Origin: an uncultured Erysipelotrichaceae bacterium
GTDB lineage: Bacteria > Bacillota_I > Bacilli_A > RF39 > UBA660
DNA length: 36,260 nucleotides
Direction: 5' to 3'
Assembly: GCA_902779035.1 (NCBI GenBank)
Contig: CACZAH010000015.1
Coordinates: 1-36,260 of the forward strand
Below the pieces are notes generated by a model. The model was not told the DNA's origin. It was given only the letters and a program-made list of their open reading frames with translations, and did not search any database. Position numbers and translations under genes: made by a program. Shown here in pieces: positions 6,517 through 15,066 of this stretch (positions are counted from its first letter, which is position 1; every line of letters starts with the position of its first letter).

Positions 6517-7392
6517 CTATTTATTATTAATATAATCTAATACATCACTAACCGTATTATTAAAATTATTAAAGTCTACATTAAACCACTTTACATCTAA
6601 TTGATGATTAAAAAATGTATATTGTCTTTTAGCATAATGTCTACTATTTTGTTTAATTTTATCTAAACAACTATCTAAGCTAGCATTACCTTCAAAGTAT
6701 GGAAATAACTCTTTATAACCAATTGGTGTTAATACTGCCTTAGTTCTGATATTACTATCAAAAACCTTCTTTGCTTCATTTAATAGACCTTCATTAACCA
6801 TTATATCTACTCTTTTATTTATTCTATCATAAAGTATATTTCTATCAGTCGTAAGTCCAATAAACAATGTATCATAAAGTAATTTATCAGTCTTATCTTT
6901 TTTACTATAAGCAAGTTTAGTAGACTCCATATAGTTTAAAGCTCTAACCAGTCTTTTACGATTATTCTTATGAATAGTATTGTCTTTATCCATACTCATT
7001 ACTTTATTATATAACTCATCATTACTTAGCTCATCATAGGTATTATTATCATCATTTATAAACTCATAATCATATAAAGCTGCTTTAATGTATAAGCCTG
7101 TTCCTCCAACTAATATTGGAGTTTTACCTCTTTTAATTATATCATCTATATATAGTCTACAATCTTTTTGATAATCAAATACTGTATAATCTTCAGTAAT
7201 ATCTTTGATATCAAATAGATGATGCGGAATATTTTCTTTTTCTTCTTCTGTTACTTTTGCAGTTGCAATATCTAATCCCTTATATACCTGAGTAGAATCT
7301 GCATTAATAACTTCACCATTAATCTTTTTTGCAAGTTCTACACTTAATTTAGTCTTACCTACGCAAGTAGGTCCTAATATAACTATTACCAT
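6517..7392 (-). CDS. miaA: tRNA dimethylallyltransferase
   Basis: This 291-residue enzyme adds a dimethylallyl group to A37 of tRNAs that read codons beginning with U. The P-loop GPTCVGKT is at residues 7-14 (most family members have Ala where Cys10 is). It is followed by INADSTQVYKGLDIATAK and IPHHLFDIKD, the conserved substrate and catalytic region, and GGTGLYIKAALYDYEF. The C-terminal part has KQNSRHYAKRQYTFF, the usual tRNA-binding helix. Length is slightly under the typical 300-315. It sits three bases after queA on the downstream side, in a run of tRNA-modification genes. Confidence 0.95.
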   Translation of the reverse strand: MVIVILGPTCVGKTKLSVELAKKINGEVINADSTQVYKGLDIATAKVTEEEKENIPHHLFDIKDITEDYTVFDYQKDCRLYIDDIIKRGKTPILVGGTGLYIKAALYDYEFINDDNNTYDELSNDELYNKVMSMDKDNTIHKNNRKRLVRALNYMESTKLAYSKKDKTDKLLYDTLFIGLTTDRNILYDRINKRVDIMVNEGLLNEAKKVFDSNIRTKAVLTPIGYKELFPYFEGNASLDSCLDKIKQNSRHYAKRQYTFFNHQLDVKWFNVDFNNFNNTVSDVLDYINNK

Positions 7393-7395
7393 AAA

Positions 7396-8433
7396 TCACC
7401 TTATAAACATACTATCGCCAAAAGAGAAAAACCTATAATTATTCTTTATAGCTTCATTATATGCATTCATAATTATTTCTTTAGAAGAAAATGCACTAAC
7501 TAACATTAACAGTGTTGATTTAGGTAAATGAAAATTAGTAATTAATCCATCTATAGCTTTAAACTTATATCCAGGATATATAAATATATCTGTAAACCCA
7601 CTACATTCTCTAAAATCCCCGTATTCATTCATAATAGTTTCAAGTGTTCTAGTTGTAGTTGTTCCAACACTAATAATACGTTTCCCTTCTTGCTTTGCTT
7701 TATTTAATATATCAGCAGTACTTTTATCCATAGAATAAAACTCGCTATGCATCTTATGCTTTGTTACATCTTCAACATTAACTGGCCTAAAAGTACCAAG
7801 ACCAACATGTAAAGTAATAAATACAATCTTAATACCTTTTTCCTTTATCTTTTCAATTAACTCATTAGTAAAATGTAACCCTGCAGTAGGAGCAGCCGCA
7901 CTACCTATATTTTTAGCATATACTGTCTGATATCTATCTTTATCATTTAGCTTTTCATGAATGTAAGGAGGAAGTGGCATCTCACCTAATTCATCAAGAA
8001 TTTCATATAGTATACCATTATAAATAAGTTTAAATACCCTAATACCTTCATCTCTAACCAAAATACATTCAGCCTTTAATTTATCACTAAAAACTACAAT
8101 AGTACCAACCTTAATTCTTTTTGCAGGTTTGACTAAACACTGCCAAATATCTTTTTCTTCTTCTTTTAACATAAGTATTTCAATCGCAGCCTTAGTATCC
8201 TCTTTTACACCATAAAGCCTAGCAGGAATTACTTTAGTATCATTCATAACAAGTATATCATTACTGTCTAATTCATCAATAATACTATCAAACTTACTAT
8301 GCTTAATATCCCCAGTATTTTTATCCAATATCATTAACTTAGATGAATCCCTTTTTTCCAAAGGAGACTGAGCAATTAATTCAGCAGGTAAATCATAATT
8401 AAAATCATCAGTTCTTAATTTTTCAGTTTTCAT
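7396..8433 (-). CDS. queA: S-adenosylmethionine:tRNA ribosyltransferase-isomerase
   Basis: The 345-residue protein makes epoxyqueuosine in tRNA from the preQ1 base, using the ribosyl part of SAM. Signatures are [23 protein letters not shown] at the N-terminus (residues about 11-33), [32 protein letters not shown] and [16 protein letters not shown] near the C-terminus. Length is typical. It is the first gene of the operon queA-miaA-J-domain-dusB, with a ribosome binding site CGGTGA and a promoter just upstream. No preQ1 riboswitch is seen, and tgt is not in the window. Confidence 0.95.
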   Translation of the reverse strand: MKTEKLRTDDFNYDLPAELIAQSPLEKRDSSKLMILDKNTGDIKHSKFDSIIDELDSNDILVMNDTKVIPARLYGVKEDTKAAIEILMLKEEEKDIWQCLVKPAKRIKVGTIVVFSDKLKAECILVRDEGIRVFKLIYNGILYEILDELGEMPLPPYIHEKLNDKDRYQTVYAKNIGSAAAPTAGLHFTNELIEKIKEKGIKIVFITLHVGLGTFRPVNVEDVTKHKMHSEFYSMDKSTADILNKAKQEGKRIISVGTTTTRTLETIMNEYGDFRECSGFTDIFIYPGYKFKAIDGLITNFHLPKSTLLMLVSAFSSKEIIMNAYNEAIKNNYRFFSFGDSMFIR

Positions 8434-8448
8434 GCAATCACCGCAGTT

Positions 8449-8457
8449 ATTTTACCA
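8449..8457 (-). promoter_or_regulatory. Extended -10 promoter of queA
   Basis: TGGTAAAAT, an extended -10 element, lies about 15 bp before the queA start and downstream of the terminator of the preceding gene. The -35 region (TTTCTT) is poor. The predicted leader is very short. Confidence 0.4.
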
Positions 8458-8464
8458 TGGAATA

Positions 8465-8493
8465 GAAAAAAAAGAAACTCTGGTTTGAGTTTC
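8465..8493 (-). terminator. Terminator of the surface-protein gene
   Basis: GAAACTC (8474-8480) and GAGTTTC (8487-8493) form a 7-bp stem, followed on the minus strand by eight T. It separates the large repeat-protein gene from queA. The 100 bases between it and that gene's stop codon hold nothing else I can identify. Confidence 0.8.
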
Positions 8494-8595
8494 TAAATAG
8501 ATTCTGCAACTTTGACTGAGAAATTTTTTAAACATCCATTTTTTTATTCGCATGTTCCCACTCGTTGTTATAGAATCTAAAAATCAATTTGTTTA

Positions 8596-10827
8596 TCATG
8601 GAAAGCAAATAGGGTCTTTTGTTTTTCCTATGTCTACTATTGTTTTAGGATTTTTTGGCTTTGTAGAATACAAACATTTTTCTTCAGTATTATATTTTTC
8701 ATTAGAAACAAGGTTAATCCAACTCTGGCCTTTCTTTATACATGACGCTCCCCTAACGTGGCATTTACCATCAATACGATCAAAATAGCGGCCATCACCA
8801 CATTCTTTATGAAAATGTTGACACTTATAAGTTATTTTTAATCCATCCATCCAAGGAACTAACTCATAAGCTTCACCTGCAGGTGTGCCATATCCAAAAC
8901 AAGTACAGCAATCAGGTGCACAAGGATACTTTTGAAGGAAAGAATCACTTGATGATTTACCTGAGCTAGATGAGCTACTCTTACTGTTACTACTGTTTTT
9001 ACTACTACTACTGTTTTTACTACTACTACTGTTTTTACTACTACTACTGTTTTTACTACTACTATTGTTTTTACTATTGCTGTTATTATAGGTATTATTG
9101 TTATAACTATTGCTATTGCTATTGCTATCGCTATTGTTGTTATTATAAACTTCATCACAATTTGAACATCTATATGTTGTTGTTTCTGCTATTGGCACAG
9201 AATAAATTCTGTTTTTACAACTAGAATCACTGTATACTGTTATTGTTCCTTTTCTTACTCTTAAATCGCTATTAATAGTTAAATCTCTAACCTCTTGTTT
9301 ACCATTTGTAGGAACTTTTACACAACTTCCTTCTACCCACAATGAGCCATTATTATATGTTCTCCATTTATAATAATATGTATCTGTATTATCTATTATA
9401 TTAAATATAAATCCATTATTAATAACTGTCCCATTAGTTTGTGAACTTGATAAGTTTCTACCTACTGAAATTGTAAGTGGAGGACAATTAGAACACTTAT
9501 ATGTTTTGCTTTCAATAGTTTTTATTTTATTTTTACAACTTGCATCTCTATATAAAGTTACATTTACTTTTCTTGTTCCATTTACAGTAAACGATCCTTC
9601 ATGTTCTCCCTCTGTTACTTTAGTACACTTAGTATTATAATTATTACTACCATTTAAATAGTTTGACCATATATAATAATATGAATGTGCTTTATCTCTT
9701 ATTTTAAAATCAATGTTAATTTTATACTTTGTATCTTTTGAAATTGATGTAACACTATTCTGTGGTTTAAATGTTGCATCTACATCATTAGGACATCCCC
9801 CTCTACAAGTATATGTTTTACTATCAACAGATGTAACCTCACTTGTACAACTAGAATCACTATATACAGTAACATTTGCCTTTCTTTTACCATTTACAGT
9901 AAATGATCCCTTATGTTCTCCTGGCACAACTTTTTTACACTCAGTTCTATAATTAACTTCATCATAAAAATAGTTTTTCCATATATAGTAATATGTCTTA
10001 CTTGTATCTTTAACATCAAAAATTACGTTAATATTATACTTTTTATTAGCTGACACACCTGTTGCATTACCTTCTGGTTTAAAAGTTACAACAACAGGAT
10101 TATCTACTGTGTTAGTATCTTGATTGTTATTTACACTTTCGTTAGTTGTATTTGAATTATTATTTTGCTCTGTATTAGTTATTGCATTTGTATTTGTGTT
10201 TGTATTGTTGTTAGTGTTAACATTATTTTCTTTATTATTATCATTAGCGTCTACACTATGTTCTTCCTTAACTGCAGGCATTGTTTCTTTATATACACAC
10301 TTATTACCATTTAATGTATAGCCCTTTAAACATACACGTTTTACACCAATTTCCTCTTGATAAGAATTTAATGAACCAACGTTTCTCTCTAAATAGCTTT
10401 TAAGTGCAGTCTCATCTTCATAAAAAACAGATCCATTTTGAGTAACATCCGCTGCAACTATTTGTAGCTCTGATAATTTACTTGCATCATCATCTTCTTC
10501 TTCATAATAAGAATAATTAATATATTTAGATAATAAATCTAAATCATTCTTATCTACTTTATTATCTGAATTAATATCACCTAGTATAGCAGCATCTACG
10601 CTCATTTCTTTAACGCATTTATCGCCTTCAAGAGTATATGTATTATCAAAGCAATAATATTCTGTAATAGAGTTACCCATTAATTTTGATAAACTACCAG
10701 TTATAATTAAAACAACAACTAAACATATTAATGTAATTGATATCACAATTGATAATACTTTTTTTATTCTTCTATTCCTTATTTCTTCATTACTCGGTCT
10801 TCCAACATGAACATTCTTTTTAAACAT
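8596..10827 (-). CDS. Membrane-anchored repeat protein with dockerin-like domain
   Basis: The 743-residue protein has a basic N-terminus, one transmembrane segment at about 23-43 and a large outside part. Residues 84-95 (DINSDNKVDKND) form a calcium-binding dockerin-type loop, with a second, weaker one near 127-138; the pair is flanked by two short Cys motifs of the form C..GYTLNGNKC. After an Asn-rich linker come three related beta-rich repeats of about 100 residues (near 245-345, 350-450, 455-555), each with YYYIWKNY-like and YSDSSC motifs and Cys pairs. A Ser/Asn/Lys linker (about 565-625) leads to a Cys-rich C-terminus (CAPDCCTCFGYG). It has its own promoter and terminator. The function is unknown; surface adhesion or assembly is plausible. 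The dockerin assignment rests on the loop pattern only. Confidence 0.7.
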   Translation of the reverse strand: MFKKNVHVGRPSNEEIRNRRIKKVLSIVISITLICLVVVLIITGSLSKLMGNSITEYYCFDNTYTLEGDKCVKEMSVDAAILGDINSDNKVDKNDLDLLSKYINYSYYEEEDDDASKLSELQIVAADVTQNGSVFYEDETALKSYLERNVGSLNSYQEEIGVKRVCLKGYTLNGNKCVYKETMPAVKEEHSVDANDNNKENNVNTNNNTNTNTNAITNTEQNNNSNTTNESVNNNQDTNTVDNPVVVTFKPEGNATGVSANKKYNINVIFDVKDTSKTYYYIWKNYFYDEVNYRTECKKVVPGEHKGSFTVNGKRKANVTVYSDSSCTSEVTSVDSKTYTCRGGCPNDVDATFKPQNSVTSISKDTKYKINIDFKIRDKAHSYYYIWSNYLNGSNNYNTKCTKVTEGEHEGSFTVNGTRKVNVTLYRDASCKNKIKTIESKTYKCSNCPPLTISVGRNLSSSQTNGTVINNGFIFNIIDNTDTYYYKWRTYNNGSLWVEGSCVKVPTNGKQEVRDLTINSDLRVRKGTITVYSDSSCKNRIYSVPIAETTTYRCSNCDEVYNNNNSDSNSNSNSYNNNTYNNSNSKNNSSSKNSSSSKNSSSSKNSSSSKNSSNSKSSSSSSGKSSSDSFLQKYPCAPDCCTCFGYGTPAGEAYELVPWMDGLKITYKCQHFHKECGDGRYFDRIDGKCHVRGASCIKKGQSWINLVSNEKYNTEEKCLYSTKPKNPKTIVDIGKTKDPICFP
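8995..9084. repeat. 18-bp tandem repeat in the surface-protein linker
   Basis: Five units starting GTTTTTACTACTACTA at 8995, 9013, 9031, 9049 and 9067 encode SSSKNS in the minus-strand gene; a (GCTATT)n tract encoding Asn-Ser lies close by (about 9109-9139). The unit is a multiple of three, so copy-number change would alter linker length without breaking the frame. Confidence 0.85.
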
Positions 10828-10855
10828 AATACTAATCTCCTTACCCTATGTAGAT

Positions 10856-10884
10856 AGAATATCACAATAATGTGCTATAGTCAA
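10856..10884 (-). promoter_or_regulatory. Promoter of the surface-protein gene
   Basis: -35 TTGACT (10879-10884), 17-bp spacer, -10 TATTCT (10856-10861). The ribosome binding site AAGGAG lies in front of the ATG at 10827. Confidence 0.7.
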
Positions 10885-10955
10885 TTATTTATTTGCTTTT
10901 GTACTGTTAATCTATATTTAAGTTGCTTAGTATATATTTTTTAAAGCACATAATC

Positions 10956-11441
10956 CTAATCGTGCAATATATTAACTACTTCACCAATATATATAGTATG
11001 AATATCAGAATCACTATAAAGTTTATCTTTTATATCACTTGGTATAGAATTAATATCCATATCTTGTGAATATAACTTCTTACACACTAATGTTTCCTTT
11101 GCTTCTTTAAATGTAGTTATATTATCTAGAAATTTTGGAGTTAATTTAGTTAGGCTAACTTTATCTTTATCTCTACCCGATACACTTCCTAGTATTCCTA
11201 AGGCTTTCTTATATTCATCACTATAGAAACTAACAGTAAAATATTTATTATTTTCTAATAGTTCATGTGTATAACGACTCTTTCTAACAAATACTGTAAC
11301 TACTTCTTTTTGCCATAAAGTACCTAGTGTTCCCCAACTAATTGTCATAGTATTGTATTTATTTTTATCACCCACTGTAAGTAGTGCCCAATCTTTATTA
11401 AACTTCTTAAATATATTTACATTATAATCATCTATTTTCAT
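10956..11441 (-). CDS. Flavin reductase-like, FMN-binding protein
   Basis: The 161-residue protein has the pattern of the flavin reductase-like split-barrel family: DWALLTVGDKNKYNTMTISWGTLGTLWQ near residues 18-45 (FMN phosphate region), VTVFVRKSRYTHELLENNKYFTVSFYSDEYKKALGILGSVSGRD at about 48-90. Family members bind FMN and often transfer electrons, but a physiological substrate cannot be assigned. It lies 77 bp downstream of the CapA-like gene and may be co-transcribed with it. Confidence 0.75.
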   Translation of the reverse strand: MKIDDYNVNIFKKFNKDWALLTVGDKNKYNTMTISWGTLGTLWQKEVVTVFVRKSRYTHELLENNKYFTVSFYSDEYKKALGILGSVSGRDKDKVSLTKLTPKFLDNITTFKEAKETLVCKKLYSQDMDINSIPSDIKDKLYSDSDIHTIYIGEVVNILHD

Positions 11442-11518
11442 AAATTATTCCTTTCTAATTTTACCAAATTCATCTAATGAAGCATTAATACTCCAACTAT
11501 TTATATCATTAATTACTC

Positions 11519-12733
11519 TTAATTTATCATCTCTAGTGCGGGAACAATATAGTATTCCATAGAACCATCTTTATTTAAATTTACTTTAAATAGCGCGGTA
11601 TCAATAGTTTCATTATTAAATAAGAAATTACCCAAATTATATATAATTGGTTTATCATTATATACCTCTACACCCTGTAATGTATGTGCATGATGTCCCA
11701 CAACCATATCAGCTCCGGCATCTATATATGCATGTGCACTACTAACCTGTTCATCTTCTAACTCGTGTGAATTCTCACGTCCAAAGTGTATTATTGGTAT
11801 TACGTAATCTGAGCTACTTCTTAATTCCTTTATTAAATTAATCATATCAGTAGGGTCATAACACCTAAATACACCACCAGTATCATTTGTTGCGCCTGGA
11901 GTCATTATATTTTTTTCAGCACGCGTTGCGGATACAAAAGCTATCTTATAACCATTTATTATAAAATAATAAGGTTTCTTTGCTTCTTCTATATTGTGTC
12001 CGGCACCAATATGTGGAATACTGTATTCGTTAAATGCATCAAGCATATCATTAAATGCATCTAATCCATAATCATAAACATGGTTATTAGCTAGAGTTAC
12101 CATATCTACACCCATCTCATCATATATAGATAATCTTTCAGGTTTAGCTTTAAATGTATATGTTTTATTTGGAAGTGCATATCCTCTATTACTTACGGTA
12201 AACTCAGAATTTGCAATCATTATATCACTAGTAGTCATAATATTAAGCATCTTACTTCCAAGAACTCCGTTTATTCCACCACGAGAATCATAAACAGGAG
12301 CAATAAACCAATTATCTGCAAGCGATACATCACCTACAAAACTAATTGTACTTGTATCTTTAGACTCTACTATTTTAACATTATCCATATTATCATATGC
12401 TTTATTATATAAATCATTTAATACTATATATGAATTATTAGTAACTCGATGCCACATACTTGAATTATAATCACTATTTTCAAGTAACTTATCTAACTTT
12501 TTTAAAGAGCCTTTATAATTAGTATCTACCCACTTAATAAAAGATGTATCTACATCATAATCTTTTAATTTATTTGATATTTTACTCACCAAATCAATCT
12601 TTTTAACACTTTTACTCTTATCTCTATTCTTACTATACTTACTAAGTAATATCATTAAACTAATTAATAAAATGATTACTACTATAAATATAAATAATCC
12701 AATTTTTACACTTTTCTTTAATCTTCGTTTCAT
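11519..12733 (-). CDS. CapA-family membrane-anchored protein
   Basis: The 404-residue protein has a basic N-terminus and a transmembrane anchor at about 12-32, then a linker and a CapA (poly-gamma-glutamate synthesis type) metallophosphatase-like domain. Motifs are FVGDVSLAD near 130, TLANNHVYDYGLDA, IPIIHFGRENSHE and VVGHHAHTLQGVE, followed by YNLGNFLFNN, which together carry the family's putative metal ligands. No capBC or pgs genes are nearby, so capsule synthesis cannot be claimed; many such orphan CapA proteins have no known role. It is preceded by an extended -10 promoter and a GGGTGA ribosome binding site. Confidence 0.85.
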   Translation of the reverse strand: MKRRLKKSVKIGLFIFIVVIILLISLMILLSKYSKNRDKSKSVKKIDLVSKISNKLKDYDVDTSFIKWVDTNYKGSLKKLDKLLENSDYNSSMWHRVTNNSYIVLNDLYNKAYDNMDNVKIVESKDTSTISFVGDVSLADNWFIAPVYDSRGGINGVLGSKMLNIMTTSDIMIANSEFTVSNRGYALPNKTYTFKAKPERLSIYDEMGVDMVTLANNHVYDYGLDAFNDMLDAFNEYSIPHIGAGHNIEEAKKPYYFIINGYKIAFVSATRAEKNIMTPGATNDTGGVFRCYDPTDMINLIKELRSSSDYVIPIIHFGRENSHELEDEQVSSAHAYIDAGADMVVGHHAHTLQGVEVYNDKPIIYNLGNFLFNNETIDTALFKVNLNKDGSMEYYIVPALEMIN

Positions 12734-12757
12734 AAATCACCCTACTTTGATAACAAT

Positions 12758-12766
12758 AGTATAACA
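12758..12766 (-). promoter_or_regulatory. Extended -10 promoter of the CapA-like gene
   Basis: TGTTATACT matches an extended -10 box about 25 bp before the start codon at 12733. The -35 region is weak (TTGCTT at a 14-bp spacing). Confidence 0.45.
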
Positions 12767-12822
12767 CACATTAAAAAAAGCAACATAACTACTATGACTG
12801 TCACTTTTTCATACATGTGCAA

Positions 12823-13227
12823 TTATTTAGTCTTTTTTGTATCGTCGTTATATAGTTCTCCTATTTCACGACTAGACATACTATCAAAGTCTAACTTATC
12901 TGGTTTTTGACTCTTGTGTGATAATTTCCAAAAAAATGATTTCGAATCATATCTTTGCTTAGCTAATTCTATTAATGCTTTTTTCTCTTCTTTTAACCTC
13001 TCTATTTCTTCTTTACGTTCTTCTTCTCTAATTTTTTCTTCAAACTGTAACATAAATGCAACTTTTTCTTCAAAAGTATTAATTGGAATATCACACGATT
13101 TCCTAAATTCTGCAAATTTAGCTGTTAGACTATCAGCGTATGAATCATTCATATGCTGATACATCATATCATATTTAGTAACCAATAAATTATAACGTGC
13201 TCTTGTTATTCCATCAAAATTATTCAT
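12823..13227 (-). CDS. Hypothetical small coiled-coil protein
   Basis: The 134-residue protein is not recognised. It has no signal peptide or membrane segment. Residues about 60-98 are a highly charged helix (EEKIREEERKEEIERLKEEK), likely a coiled coil, and the rest is helical and polar. It starts after a strong GGAGG site and has its own consensus promoter. It is divergent from the TetR gene at 13375, and a palindrome between the two promoters overlaps both -35 boxes, so it is the most likely target of that regulator. Confidence 0.65.
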   Translation of the reverse strand: MNNFDGITRARYNLLVTKYDMMYQHMNDSYADSLTAKFAEFRKSCDIPINTFEEKVAFMLQFEEKIREEERKEEIERLKEEKKALIELAKQRYDSKSFFWKLSHKSQKPDKLDFDSMSSREIGELYNDDTKKTK

Positions 13228-13247
13228 TTCCTACCTCCACTAAATTA

Positions 13248-13276
13248 AGTTTAACAGAATAGTTTTTTATTGTCAA
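13248..13276 (-). promoter_or_regulatory. Promoter of the small coiled-coil gene
   Basis: -35 TTGACA (13271-13276, perfect), 17-bp spacer, -10 TAAACT (13248-13253). Confidence 0.75.
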
Positions 13277-13291
13277 CTATCAGTTTAGTTG
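13274..13291. promoter_or_regulatory. Candidate TetR operator between divergent promoters
   Basis: CAACTA (13274-13279) and TAGTTG (13286-13291) form a 6-bp inverted repeat with a 6-bp spacer that overlaps the -35 boxes of both divergent promoters. A second small palindrome, CAACA-ATA-TGTTG (13299-13311), lies in the spacer of the plus-strand promoter. Position suggests autorepression plus control of the divergent gene. Confidence 0.5.
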
Positions 13292-13317
13292 AATAACGCA
13301 ACAATATGTTGTATAAT
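13289..13317 (+). promoter_or_regulatory. Promoter of the TetR gene
   Basis: -35 TTGAAT (13289-13294), 17-bp spacer, -10 TATAAT (13312-13317). Confidence 0.75.
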
Positions 13318-13374
13318 TGTATTACCTATTAATCAAACAACATATGCATAATTTGTCATATTAAAGGAGGCTAA

Positions 13375-13944
13375 ATGAAAAAACAACCACAAGTAACAGA
13401 ACTAACAAGAAAAAAACTCATAAATAGTTTTTGGAATTTATATAAAGAGAAAGATATAACAAAAATAGGAATTAAAAATATATGTGATTGTGCAAAATAT
13501 GATCGAACAACATTTTATCGATATTATAATGATATAACAGATATATTAAATAAATTAGAAGATGAAATTATAATTAGTATTGCAAATAGCATTAGTAAAA
13601 ACATTAATGACAAAAATAGTAATAAAATTAATTATGATGGCTTTAATATATTTAATAATAAATATGGCGAATACATTACTATTTTTTACAAAAATGGTAA
13701 CCGCAATTTTTATAATAAACTAAAGCGAATAATTAAAAAGGATGTTTATAAATATTTTAATTTTAGTATAGATAATGCTGATATTGAAGAATTTATTTTT
13801 GAATTTGTATTCTCTTCACTTATTAACTCTTATGTTTATTGGTATAATCATAAAAATATCATGAGTTTAAAATCATTCGTAGAATTTGCAAACAATGTAA
13901 TATCTAATGGTATAAATATAGTTTTAAAAAATACACATAAGTAA
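13375..13944 (+). CDS. TetR/AcrR-family transcriptional regulator
   Basis: The 189-residue protein has an N-terminal TetR DNA-binding domain: LINSFWNLYKEKDITKIGIKNICDCAKYDRTTFYRYYNDITDILNKLE at about 15-62, with the helix-turn-helix in IKNICDCAKYDRTTFYRYY. The C-terminal ligand-binding part is helical and not recognisable by eye, though the FVFSSLINSYVYWYNH segment resembles the C-terminal domain of DhaS-type regulators. It starts at ATG after AAAGGAGG. It is one of only two plus-strand genes and is divergent from the small coiled-coil gene, with a shared palindromic control region. The ligand is unknown. Confidence 0.88.
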   Translation: MKKQPQVTELTRKKLINSFWNLYKEKDITKIGIKNICDCAKYDRTTFYRYYNDITDILNKLEDEIIISIANSISKNINDKNSNKINYDGFNIFNNKYGEYITIFYKNGNRNFYNKLKRIIKKDVYKYFNFSIDNADIEEFIFEFVFSSLINSYVYWYNHKNIMSLKSFVEFANNVISNGINIVLKNTHK

Positions 13945-13968
13945 AAAGGCAAGCATAACTTGTCTTTT
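13944..13968. terminator. Bidirectional terminator between convergent genes
   Basis: AAAAGGCAAG (13944-13953) and CTTGTCTTTT (13959-13968) form a 10-bp stem with one G-T pair. The minus-strand side runs into TTTTT, and the plus-strand side ends in a T-rich arm. It separates the TetR gene from the convergent gene at 13970-14990. Confidence 0.65.
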
Positions 13969-13969
13969 G

Positions 13970-14990
13970 CTATTTTAATATAGTACCTCCCCACTCAACT
14001 AAAGTAAAACCTTTTCTTTCTACTTTAGTTAATTGTTGTTCCTTTATGTCTATTTTCTCATCTAATGGCATATATTCCATATTAATTCTAATCAATGTAT
14101 CTGGTTTAGGTGTGATTAAAAGAGGCATATTATTATTTTGTTCTTCCAACGTTTCAAACCTTATGTAATTATATTTATTACTATCTAACTTGGGCAACCA
14201 ATATATTATAAACTCTTCTTGTTCTTTATAGTTTAATCCTAATATTTCTAACTTCTCTTCTAAGAAACTGAGTGCATCTTCTCCCTTAACAATAAAACCT
14301 TCTTCTTTTATTCCGTTTGATTCAGTATTAATTCCTTCCCAAAACAATGAGTATAACTTTCTTCCTGTTCTTTTATCTATAAGAGTACCATCAGGATTAG
14401 CTTCTATATCCCAATAATCATTATATTTAGGATATGTTACTGTTAATTTATCAGGATTTCCTAGTTCTACTTTAATACTCATAGTATCTTCTGGATATAG
14501 ATAAATTATTGGCTTTAAATCTTCATCTCCACTATTAGTTATACTGTTAAATAATGTCTCTAATTCTTCTTTAACACTTTTATAATTATTAGGGTACATC
14601 ATATATCCTGAAGAACTTATTCTTTTATTGTTATCATATACAATACTTATAGAAAATGTATCTCCATCTAATACATTTTTATCTGACTTATTAAACCCAT
14701 CCCAACTACTTACATTATATTTATTTAGTATTTTTTCTATATCATTTAATATACATTTATCTACATTATACTCTTCTTCATTAGAACTACCATATCTTTT
14801 TATGTAACATACAATTATTATTACATTCAAGTTTATAATATGTATCACTATTAATCATATATCCATTAGTATATCTAAACTCAATACTTTTAATATCTTT
14901 AATACTTTCTTTTTGCTTTTGCCTAAATATAATAAAAAGTAATAAAACAGATATAACAATAATTATTACTATCAATATTTTTAATTTCAT
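13970..14990 (-). pseudogene. Membrane-anchored protein of unknown function, frameshifted
   Basis: Two overlapping frames form one protein. The first (14990 to about 14810) starts after a good promoter-proximal region with a transmembrane anchor (KILIVIIIVISVLLLFIIF, residues 4-22) and runs to YYKLECNNNC. The second frame continues with CYIKRYGSSNEEEYNVDKC and runs to 13970. The frame change lies near 14808-14815 and corresponds to one extra base. The C-terminal part contains KPIIYLYPEDTMSIKVEL and DYWDIEANPDGTLIDKRTGRKL, then LFWEGI and FIIYWLP, a domain I recall from hypothetical proteins of gut Firmicutes but whose function is unknown. If read through, the product would be about 340 residues and extracytoplasmic. 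A sequencing error or a recent inactivating mutation are both possible. Confidence 0.65.
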
Positions 14991-15040
14991 AATCTCACAA
15001 CCTTTACTAAAATAATTGTATCATTAAATACTAAATATTG

Positions 15041-15066
15041 AAAGAAAAAGTGAGCCTAAGCCCACT
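15041..15066 (-). terminator. Terminator of the beta-rich protein gene
   Basis: AGTGAGC (15049-15055) and GCCCACT (15060-15066) form a 7-bp stem with one wobble pair, followed on the minus strand by TTTTTCTTT. It overlaps the stop codon of the gene. Confidence 0.75.

Noticed and set aside
8499-8579. Inverted repeat TAGATTCT...AGAATCTA downstream of the surface-protein gene
   Set aside because: Eight base pairs over an 80-base span in an A/T-rich sequence is not beyond chance.
8995-9084. Regular 18-bp repeats as a possible CRISPR array
   Set aside because: Units are contiguous without spacers, and they encode SSSKNS in the open frame of the surface protein; no cas gene is present.
8970-9224. 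Plus-strand Tyr/Cys-rich open frame
   Set aside because: It is the mirror of the Ser/Asn codon repeats on the other strand, with no ribosome binding site.
11442-11520. Short minus-strand frame between the CapA-like and flavin reductase genes (ends SLDEFGKIRKE)
   Set aside because: It overlaps the CapA gene out of frame, has no start codon with a ribosome binding site, and resembles no neighbour. It could be a relic of a fused or extended tail, but support is too weak.
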